Source of the DNA: Alphaproteobacteria bacterium
GTDB lineage: Bacteria > Pseudomonadota > Alphaproteobacteria > RF32 > CAG-239
Assembly (NCBI GenBank): GCA_017477185.1
Contig: JAFUXF010000038.1
Span: 1 to 39,174, forward strand
Length of the DNA: 39,174 nt
Direction of reading: 5' to 3'
Positions 32,847 to 39,174 of the stretch are shown in pieces. Each line of letters begins with the position of its first letter. Positions within the stretch are counted from its first letter, which is position 1. Position numbers and translations under genes: made by a program. Below the pieces are notes generated by a model. The model ran no database searches. It was not told the DNA's origin and saw nothing but the letters and a program-made list of their open reading frames with translations.

Positions 32847-33305
32847 CTAGTAAGCAGGAACAATACGCGCCGGATTCCCCAAGCTGACATAACATCTTTG
32901 TCCCGGATTCAATAAAATATCTGTTCCCTGAGTAACAGTAATCATATTGCCATTATCTAACCGTACAATATACTCGTAAGCATATTGAGAAGATAAACCA
33001 CGTTGTGCAGCATTACCGGCAATTCCACCGATAACTGCACCACCGATAGCACCCAAAGCATGAGCCGTGCTACCGCCGCCAATAGTTGAGCCGCCAACGC
33101 CGCCTAATGCACCACCAATCAATGTGCCGGCATTGTTATCCTCAGAAGAGACTGAAACTTGACGAACAGAAACAACCGTTCCTCCCATAGTCTGAGCGAC
33201 AGAACCAACGGAGCTGGTTGAGTAATGGGATGATGAAATATCAGAAGTGCAGGCAGCAATCGGTAAGACAAAAGCAACAGCTGCAGTTAACAAAATTTTG
33301 TGCAT
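32847..33305 (-). CDS. Glycine-zipper outer-membrane lipoprotein (SlyB/17-kDa antigen type)
   Basis: A 152-residue lipoprotein. The start at 33305 (MHKILLTAAVAFVLPIAAC) follows AAGGAG by eight bases; a TTG six bases upstream is less likely. The lipobox is IAAC. A glycine-zipper segment (about 60-100: GGALGGVGGSTIGGG, IGGAVIGGIAG) is followed by a beta-rich end (YIVRLDNGNMITVTQG, PGQRCYVSLG) as in SlyB and the Rickettsia 17-kDa antigen. These stabilise the outer membrane. Divergent from asnS. Confidence 0.88.
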   Translation of the reverse strand: MHKILLTAAVAFVLPIAACTSDISSSHYSTSSVGSVAQTMGGTVVSVRQVSVSSEDNNAGTLIGGALGGVGGSTIGGGSTAHALGAIGGAVIGGIAGNAAQRGLSSQYAYEYIVRLDNGNMITVTQGTDILLNPGQRCYVSLGNPARIVPAY

Positions 33306-33370
33306 AAGCAAGGCTCCTTAAAAAATTAGACTTCCTATATAATTATACAAGGATTATGATTTGTCAATGC

Positions 33371-33399
33371 TGGACATTTAATTATAAATGATTTATAGT
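33371..33399 (+). promoter_or_regulatory. Promoter of asnS
   Basis: TGGACA at 33371-33376, 17 bases, TATAGT at 33394-33399. A second candidate is TTGTCA-N16-TATAAA at 33361-33388. Confidence 0.5.
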
Positions 33400-33446
33400 G
33401 CGCATAATAATGGCAAGAAGCTAAATTATTCAGACAGATAAGGACA

Positions 33447-34841
33447 ATGAAAATGATGAAAAGAACAAAAATAAAAGAATTATTGCAAACAGAGAAACCT
33501 ATTCCAGAGGTTTTAATAAAAGGATGGGTTCGCACGCGTCGTGACGCTAAAGATTTCTCTTTTATAGAAATAAATGATGGTACTTGTCTGAAAAATATTC
33601 AGGTTATTGCTAAAAATGATTTGGTAAATTATGAAGATGTTAAAAAAATTACAACAGGTTCTTCAGTCGCAATAACAGGAGCATTAGTTGCCTCACAGGG
33701 AGGAAGTCAGGCTTATGAAATTGTGGCACGAGAAATTGAAATTTATTCTCTTGCTCCGGATGACTATCCCTTGCAGAAAAAAAAGCATACAGATGAATAT
33801 TTGCGCACGATTGCGCATTTACGTCCACGAACAAATAAGTATGGTGCGGCGTTTCGTGTTCGGTCGGAATTATCTTTTGCCATTCATAAATTTTTCCATG
33901 ATCGTGGTTTTCGCTATGTCCATACCCCGTTAATTACCGGTTCTGACTGTGAAGGTGCCGGTGAAATGTTTCAAGTGACGACTTTAGATTTGAATAATGT
34001 TCCTAAATTACCAAACGGACAGGTTGATTATAGTAAAGATTTTTTCGGCAAACCGGCACATTTGACAGTTTCAGGTCAGTTAAATGGTGAGATGTACGCA
34101 ACAGCGTTAGGCGATATTTATACTTTTGGTCCGACGTTTCGTGCCGAAAACTCTAATACCCCGCGTCATGCTGCTGAGTTTTGGATGATTGAACCGGAGA
34201 TGGCGTTTGCGGATTTGAATGACAATATGGATTTAGCCGAGGATATGGTTCGTTATTGTGTAAAACATGTGATGGAGCATTGTGCAGAAGATATTGAATT
34301 GTTTGCAAAATATGTGGATGCCACGTTGCCGGAAACACTTAAAAATATCATCGAACAAGGCTTTGCTCGTATTACTTATACCGAGGCAATTGAGATTATG
34401 CAAAAGTCCGGCAGAAAATTTGAATATAAACCGGAATATGGTATTGATTTGCAAACCGAACATGAAAGATATCTGGCTGAAGAGTACTTTAAGCGTCCGG
34501 TTATTGTTCGTGATTATCCGAAGGAAATTAAAGCCTTTTATATGCGCATGAATGATGATGGTAAAACCGTGGCTGCAATGGATGTTTTGGTTCCGAGAAT
34601 TGGTGAACTGATCGGTGGCTCACAACGTGAAGAGCGTTATGATGTTTTGGTGCAAAAAATTAAAGATTTAGGAATGAATATTGAAGATTATGCGTGGTAT
34701 CTCGATTCTCGTAAATTTGGGTCTGTCCCTCATGCCGGATTCGGATTAGGATTTGAAAGGATGATGATGTTACTGACAGGCATCGCCAATATTCGCGATG
34801 TTATTCCGTTTCCACGAACACCAAATTCCATCAATTTCTAA
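33447..34841 (+). CDS. asnS: Asparaginyl-tRNA synthetase
   Basis: A 464-residue class IIb enzyme charging tRNA-Asn. The OB-fold anticodon domain (about 20-105, [24 protein letters not shown]) is followed by the catalytic core: motif 2 [21 protein letters not shown] and motif 3 [26 protein letters not shown] and the full-length insertion (residues about 185-215, [16 protein letters not shown]) fit AsnRS rather than AspRS. Start options are 33447, 33453 and 33456. Many alphaproteobacteria lack AsnRS and make Asn-tRNA by amidation, so its presence is informative. Confidence 0.95.
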   Translation: MKMMKRTKIKELLQTEKPIPEVLIKGWVRTRRDAKDFSFIEINDGTCLKNIQVIAKNDLVNYEDVKKITTGSSVAITGALVASQGGSQAYEIVAREIEIYSLAPDDYPLQKKKHTDEYLRTIAHLRPRTNKYGAAFRVRSELSFAIHKFFHDRGFRYVHTPLITGSDCEGAGEMFQVTTLDLNNVPKLPNGQVDYSKDFFGKPAHLTVSGQLNGEMYATALGDIYTFGPTFRAENSNTPRHAAEFWMIEPEMAFADLNDNMDLAEDMVRYCVKHVMEHCAEDIELFAKYVDATLPETLKNIIEQGFARITYTEAIEIMQKSGRKFEYKPEYGIDLQTEHERYLAEEYFKRPVIVRDYPKEIKAFYMRMNDDGKTVAAMDVLVPRIGELIGGSQREERYDVLVQKIKDLGMNIEDYAWYLDSRKFGSVPHAGFGLGFERMMMLLTGIANIRDVIPFPRTPNSINF

Positions 34842-34858
34842 TTTTTTTGGAGATTCGA

Positions 34859-35371
34859 ATGTCAAAGTGGGTGTTTTTATCCTTGTGTTTGTTAGCAATG
34901 CCGGTTTGGGCAGAAACCTCTGTCGATGATGAAGAAATTGATTTATTGGCACCAGAGCCGGAAATTGAAAAAATAGTACCGATCAAGTTTGAGTTGCCAA
35001 CATGTCAGGATGAAAGGGTGTTACAACAAGTACAAATGTTACTCAAGCAATATAATCAAGAACATCCGGTCAATTCTATTTATGAAAAACGCCAACGAGC
35101 GTTGCAGATGCGTTATACAGCGGAATATGATGAAGAGAAAGTAACAAATTTTACTGCAAAACAAAATCGTGAAGTGGCTGATAAATTATTGATGACTAAA
35201 ATTAATAACGGATTAGACGATAATGAGATTCGTTTATGCAAAAGTAAAACAGCAGGAACTGATTTTCAGCCGATTTACATCATGATGTACAATAATCATC
35301 AAAATGAAACAGAACTCCATCTTTTGAATTTCCTTAAAAACACGTCGGAAGAATTAAAAACGTCTTTGTAA
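34859..35371 (+). CDS. Hypothetical secreted protein
   Basis: 170 residues. GGAG six bases upstream fixes the start at 34859. A signal peptide ends at VWAET (cleavage near residue 18). An acidic stretch (SVDDEEIDLLAPEPEIE) leads to a mostly helical domain with two Cys (TCQDE and LCKSK) that could be bridged. I do not recognise the family. It lies 17 bases after asnS and probably reads through from it. Confidence 0.65.
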   Translation: MSKWVFLSLCLLAMPVWAETSVDDEEIDLLAPEPEIEKIVPIKFELPTCQDERVLQQVQMLLKQYNQEHPVNSIYEKRQRALQMRYTAEYDEEKVTNFTAKQNREVADKLLMTKINNGLDDNEIRLCKSKTAGTDFQPIYIMMYNNHQNETELHLLNFLKNTSEELKTSL

Positions 35372-35375
35372 GATG

Positions 35376-35413
35376 AAAAATGATTTTTTATGTGCTCTTG
35401 AAAAATCATTTTT
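35376..35413. terminator. Hairpin after the secreted-protein gene
   Basis: 13-base perfect inverted repeat AAAAATGATTTTT (35376-35388) and AAAAATCATTTTT (35401-35413). AT-rich stem with T-run; likely terminator. Confidence 0.6.
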
Positions 35414-35455
35414 AGGGTCTATCTCAGTTCGTGTGTATACAAAAAGGAGATAAAG

Positions 35456-35629
35456 ATGGGAACATTTATAAAATATTTAATTTATATAGCCTTGGTTGTT
35501 GCGGTCTTTTTTATAGCAAAAGGTCTATGGGAAGAAAATTCTGATAATACAGTAGAAGAAATTGTTGTAGGGGTTAGTGATAACGCACCGGCGGCACCTT
35601 CTACACAAACATCCCCTTCCGGAAAATAA
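35456..35629 (+). CDS. Small single-pass membrane protein
   Basis: 57 residues starting MGTFIKYLIYIALVVAVFF with one transmembrane helix (about 5-24), then an acidic segment (WEENSDNTVEEIV) and a Pro/Ser/Thr-rich end. AAGGAG lies seven bases before the ATG. The frame is closed cleanly 52 bases before flgE. No family recognised; a role in the flagellar context is possible but only by position. Confidence 0.65.
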   Translation: MGTFIKYLIYIALVVAVFFIAKGLWEENSDNTVEEIVVGVSDNAPAAPSTQTSPSGK

Positions 35630-35681
35630 AAATGGCATAAAACTTGCATATAAAATGTAAATAAAAGAGAGGATTTTTAAT

Positions 35682-36902
35682 ATGGCATTTGCAAGTTTTA
35701 CACCTTCCGTAACCGGATTACAAGCACAGTCGCAAGCATTAAGCAGTGTAAGTACAAATATTGCTAATATTAGTACAGTAGGATATCGTCCTATATCGAC
35801 AATGTTTCAAACCCTGTTGGGGCATACCCCCTCAACAGGAAATACCAAAATAGGGAACGCAACATCTCGTGTTGGTATTAACGGGGTAACGGCGTATGAC
35901 CGTACTTTGATTAATCAACGAGGTGTCGTTACCTCAACCGGTGGTAATTATGATGTAGCGATAGATATCACAAATGGCTTTTTTATGGTAGATGATTCAG
36001 GCGGAAATATTTTTTATACCCGTGCCGGCAATTTTGCAACAAGAACCCAAGACGGAATTACTTATTTGATTGCTAACAATGGGTACCATGTTAACGGATT
36101 TAAAGCAAATGGTAATGGAAGTTTTGCCGGATCACCGACAGAAATTATATTGGATGCACCGCAAATTTCGCCATCTGTTCCGACAACAAAAATTTCTATT
36201 TCAGCCAATGTTCCGGCAAGTGGTGTAGATAAAGCATCTTATGGTTTTCAGGTTTATGGAGCCAATAATGATGGTAATCTGGTTAATATGATTTTTACGA
36301 AAGATCCGAATACTAATAACGTTTGGCACGCCTCATTTTCAATGCCAAACGGAGAAGTAACGGCAGATAATCCGGAAATTATATTTGATGGTAATGGTCA
36401 ATTAGTCTCTCCTAAAAATATATCTTTTACGGCAACAGCCGATAATGGAGATGTTAATAATGTAACTGTTAATATTGCTGAAATGACCCAATATGCCGGA
36501 GATGATACGATTTTAAGCATATCTCAAGATGGTAAAGCCAGTAGTCAGTTATCTCGCACATATATTGATAACTATGGTATTTTGCGCGCAGAATATGCAA
36601 ATGGTGAAAAAGTCGATATTGCAAAATTGGCAGTTTTGGCATTTACCTCTCCTGAAAATTTGATTCAAGAGAATGGTACAATGTTTCGTGCCAGCAATGA
36701 TACAGGAGAAAGCTATTATGTCATTGGACCGGATACGGTAACGACAGCTGTTTTAACCTCGCAAGCTGTCGAAGGATCTGCAACAAATTTGGAACAAGAG
36801 TTTTCGGACTTAATCATTGTGCAACGTGCATATACCTTAAATACGACATCATTTACAACTAATAATGAGATGTTGCAGACAGTAATTGATATTTTGAGTT
36901 AA
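35682..36902 (+). CDS. flgE: Flagellar hook protein FlgE
   Basis: A 406-residue hook subunit. The N-terminal FxxSVTGLQAQSQALSSVSTNIANISTVGYR is the D0 rod/hook motif, and FFMVDDSGGNIFYTRAGNFA follows. The C-terminal QAVEGSATNLEQEFSDLIIVQRAYTLNTTSFTTNNEMLQTVIDIL is the matching helix. The length fits FlgE better than FlgF/G (about 260). AGAGGA precedes the ATG. It is isolated from other hook and basal-body genes here and 20 kb from the flagellins. Confidence 0.9.
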   Translation: MAFASFTPSVTGLQAQSQALSSVSTNIANISTVGYRPISTMFQTLLGHTPSTGNTKIGNATSRVGINGVTAYDRTLINQRGVVTSTGGNYDVAIDITNGFFMVDDSGGNIFYTRAGNFATRTQDGITYLIANNGYHVNGFKANGNGSFAGSPTEIILDAPQISPSVPTTKISISANVPASGVDKASYGFQVYGANNDGNLVNMIFTKDPNTNNVWHASFSMPNGEVTADNPEIIFDGNGQLVSPKNISFTATADNGDVNNVTVNIAEMTQYAGDDTILSISQDGKASSQLSRTYIDNYGILRAEYANGEKVDIAKLAVLAFTSPENLIQENGTMFRASNDTGESYYVIGPDTVTTAVLTSQAVEGSATNLEQEFSDLIIVQRAYTLNTTSFTTNNEMLQTVIDILS

Positions 36903-36909
36903 ATATTAT

Positions 36910-36937
36910 TTGACAAAAAAGTAAATTTGTATAAAAT
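36910..36937 (+). promoter_or_regulatory. Strong promoter of the 699-residue gene
   Basis: TTGACA at 36910-36915, 16 bases, TAAAAT at 36932-36937, 29 bases before the ATG. Confidence 0.65.
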
Positions 36938-36966
36938 TAGGAAAATTTTTACAGGATTTTCTTAAT

Positions 36967-39066
36967 ATGTCAGAATCGGTTACACAAAAAAATTTGCTAC
37001 TGTTTTCAGAGATACTATTTGAATTGAATAAAGCTTCTCGCAAAGCCTATAATCGAGGGCATCACTTTTTGCCGATTTACCAAACTTATAGAGTCTTACA
37101 ACCATATATCAATAATTTATCACTTTACTGCCAAAAATATTTAGATAAGGGTGCTTTAATTAAGCCCAATCAGCCGCAAGAATTGTTTGATCTTGTACAA
37201 GACAGCCAACAAATGATTGAAAACATTCATGAAATATTGATGAAACAAAATTTTCCGAATGTTAATTGTAATTTTTATATAGAAGAAGCAAGAGATGAAT
37301 TGGGAAGATTACTGATAGATATTGATCATCTGCCAAAACACCAAAGAATAATCAATCGTTATTTTATGCGAGGAATGTTGGAGGCTGCAACGGCTATTAT
37401 GCTTAATCGTCGCCAAAACAGCGAAAGTGCTGTTGCTAAAAATATTAATGAGTCTGAAATTCCTGAAAAGTTCATAACATTTTTGGCAGAGCAGGGCGTG
37501 GCAATGAATGATGATAATGAAACATCGGTATATGAAATTTTATATCAGGAATGTGGAGAGTTGATTAGTCAAAGAGCTCCCGTACAACCTAAAGAGTTGA
37601 GTCAGTCGATAGCACACTCGATGCACAAATATTTCTCTGTTAACGAACAAAATATAAGAAAAAACATAGAAAAAGACTCAGAAACTTTATGCGGTTTTAT
37701 AAAAGAAGCTAAAAAGCATATGCGTCGCCACCAGTCTGTTGTAAGGGAGCTAATGCTGTTTGCGCAAAATATTGATTTTATTCCCCATGAAAAAGCAGAA
37801 AATTGCATATATGAAATATTTGTGCCAAATGTTGCAAAGATAGAAAAAAGCCAAGAGTGGAGATCAGATAAACCAATGCCACAATATCTTTTGCCATTTG
37901 CCGAGACTCCGGATGTTCTTTTGATAAAGCAGCAGATGCCGCAGTGGGAAAGGTATGAACAAGATTCTCAGAATTTTGATAAAAAAGCAATATATCATTC
38001 TGCCAGTTTGATGAGTTTGTCTTTAATAAAAAGTATGTATCGTGAACTTGATGAATATGAAGAAATTCTTGATGAACTGTCTGAGATAAAAGAAGATGAA
38101 GAAGAAGATGGATTCAGAAAAATTGATAATAATGTTGCCGAGCGAGAAAAATATATCCTGGATTTTACTGAAAAATTAGTTTCAGCAACAGCTATGGTGG
38201 AAAAATATGCACAATTACGGCTGAATAATACAGGGATAGATAGCTTAACAATTGATAAAATGAAACATAAAGATAATCTTGATATGCAAGATATTACAAT
38301 ATTAGGAGAGTTTATCAGTACCATCGATAACAATATAGGTGATTGTTTGGATGTTATTAACATGGCAGTAATTCCGGATTATAATGAGGTCTCATTAATG
38401 GTTCAAGAAATGCCTCATGGAAAAGAAAAGCAAGAAGCATTAACGTGTTTAATGAGCTCAATGGATGTTACTTCTGAGGATTTATGTGAAAATCTTGAAG
38501 AGGTTGTTTTTAATATAGATTGCCAAATAGGACACCAAGCACCGGAATTAGAAAATAAATTTCGGACGCTGGTAGCAGATACCAAAAGGCAATACCCCGA
38601 ACTAAATGCTTGGGAAGAAGATGATTTAGCCTGTAAGATTCACGAAGGTGTTGTTGTTTCGTATTTGTTGCCTTATTATCAGAAAGAGGATTATAACGGA
38701 TCAGAAGCGGAAATGGTAGCAGCATATGTGGATGGGTATGAAGACTTATCATCAGAAACTCAAGCATATTTGCAGCAAATCAGTCGATATTATGGTGAAA
38801 ATATCGTTGAAATGTATGACTCTAAGAAAAAAGCAATGAAGCCATCACAAAAAGTACATGATGATATAATAGAATTTTATAATTGTCAGTATTGTTTGCA
38901 AGAAATAGATGAAATACAACAAGAGGTGGCAAAAGCATTAACGGAAGAAAAAGTGTTGGCTGCGGCGTACCATAAATATAAGACACAAAAAGCAAAATAT
39001 GAGCTTCCTGATAATATAAATCTGGTTCTGACCAGTCTGTTTAATCAAGCAAAACGGCAAAGATAA
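36967..39066 (+). CDS. Large helical protein of unknown function
   Basis: 699 residues, one long uninterrupted frame with AGGA upstream of the ATG and a strong promoter. No signal peptide or transmembrane segment is visible. The sequence is mainly charged helix, with acidic coiled-coil stretches (YRELDEYEEILDELSEIKEDEEED near 357-380) and scattered Cys. No catalytic motif or known domain is recognised. It follows flgE by 64 bases but has its own promoter, and is followed by a tRNA. Base use resembles the neighbours. It may be lineage-specific. Confidence 0.8.
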   Translation: MSESVTQKNLLLFSEILFELNKASRKAYNRGHHFLPIYQTYRVLQPYINNLSLYCQKYLDKGALIKPNQPQELFDLVQDSQQMIENIHEILMKQNFPNVNCNFYIEEARDELGRLLIDIDHLPKHQRIINRYFMRGMLEAATAIMLNRRQNSESAVAKNINESEIPEKFITFLAEQGVAMNDDNETSVYEILYQECGELISQRAPVQPKELSQSIAHSMHKYFSVNEQNIRKNIEKDSETLCGFIKEAKKHMRRHQSVVRELMLFAQNIDFIPHEKAENCIYEIFVPNVAKIEKSQEWRSDKPMPQYLLPFAETPDVLLIKQQMPQWERYEQDSQNFDKKAIYHSASLMSLSLIKSMYRELDEYEEILDELSEIKEDEEEDGFRKIDNNVAEREKYILDFTEKLVSATAMVEKYAQLRLNNTGIDSLTIDKMKHKDNLDMQDITILGEFISTIDNNIGDCLDVINMAVIPDYNEVSLMVQEMPHGKEKQEALTCLMSSMDVTSEDLCENLEEVVFNIDCQIGHQAPELENKFRTLVADTKRQYPELNAWEEDDLACKIHEGVVVSYLLPYYQKEDYNGSEAEMVAAYVDGYEDLSSETQAYLQQISRYYGENIVEMYDSKKKAMKPSQKVHDDIIEFYNCQYCLQEIDEIQQEVAKALTEEKVLAAAYHKYKTQKAKYELPDNINLVLTSLFNQAKRQR

Positions 39067-39098
39067 GAAAAAAAGATAATAAAAATTGTTTTTTTTAG

Positions 39099-39127
39099 TA
39101 GACAAGCGCGAAAATATGTTTTATAAG
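39099..39127 (+). promoter_or_regulatory. Promoter of the tRNA at the right edge
   Basis: TAGACA at 39099-39104, 17 bases, TATAAG at 39122-39127, 16 bases before the tRNA. Confidence 0.5.
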
Positions 39128-39143
39128 CATTCCTGTCACTGAT

Positions 39144-39174
39144 GCTCGGGTAGCTCAGTTGGTAGAGCAGAGGA
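39144..39174 (+). tRNA. 5' part of a tRNA, probably tRNA-Phe, cut by the window edge
   Basis: GCTCGGG acceptor strand, TA, D arm GCTC-AGTTGGTA-GAGC and the first half of an anticodon stem (GAGGA) are visible. The anticodon lies outside. The sequence fits alphaproteobacterial tRNA-Phe best, but identity is not provable from 31 bases. Confidence 0.7.

Noticed and set aside
32424..32915. Plus-strand open frame overlapping the TIM-barrel gene and a terminator
   Set aside because: It crosses a strong terminator and the lipoprotein gene; no coding signs.

Overview
The window looks like chromosome from an AT-rich alphaproteobacterium, probably an uncultured, anaerobic, host-associated member. Evidence for Alphaproteobacteria: a CcrM-type adenine methyltransferase; a GyrA with a long insertion in the C-terminal part; a SPOR protein with the PGGMEIPNQDK motif; a 59-residue DUF6898-like protein translationally coupled to parC; several tandem flagellins; and CtrA-like TTAA-N7-TTAA boxes. 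A HydE radical-SAM protein points to [FeFe]-hydrogenase maturation and so to anaerobic life. KdsA, BamE and a MliC-type lysozyme inhibitor indicate an LPS-containing outer membrane exposed to a host. I see no transposase, integrase, prophage or CRISPR array.

Layout. 1-640: 3' end of a Cys-rich surface protein with a DUF1566-like domain. 771-2944: ccrM, an inserted-looking membrane-protein gene followed by a decayed copy of the ccrM tail, and an SMR transporter. 2966-5541: a structured leader, then two paralogous NadM-like nucleotidyltransferases flanking preA. 5594-9635: kdsA-recO-parC-DUF6898 run. 9707-11437: an alpha/beta hydrolase with a cysteine nucleophile, HU, and an anchored Skp-like protein. 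11458-11777: tRNA-Ala(CGC) separated from its apparent promoter by a ~180-base palindromic element and a truncated tRNA copy. 11783-15422: three tandem flagellins. 15571-18486: gyrA. 18541-20744: secreted protein, cold-shock protein, bamE, DUF177 protein, TatA-like protein. 20756-24442: site-2 protease, SPOR protein, xthA, S41 peptidase. 24447-27084: smpB, bactofilin, M23 peptidase, FtsB-like protein. 27189-31490: DUF1796 protein plus small membrane protein, HAD phosphatase, pepT, hydE. 31502-36902: MliC lipoprotein, TIM-barrel protein, glycine-zipper lipoprotein, asnS, small secreted and membrane proteins, flgE. 36910-39066: a 699-residue protein of unknown function. 39144 to the end: start of another tRNA.

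How the genes fit together. Most of the window is housekeeping: topoisomerases, RecO, ExoIII, SmpB, AsnRS, BamE and KdsA. Envelope and cell-shape genes (bactofilin with M23 peptidase, FtsB, SPOR, site-2 protease) form small operons. Motility genes (three flagellins, FlgE) are scattered. The cell-cycle regulators CtrA and CcrM are implied by motifs near ccrM and between flagellin 3 and gyrA. The least ordinary signals are non-coding: the leader upstream of the first NadM-like gene has mutually exclusive helices around the ribosome-binding site, and the tRNA-Ala locus has a displaced promoter. All identifications are by reading the sequence; no database search was run.
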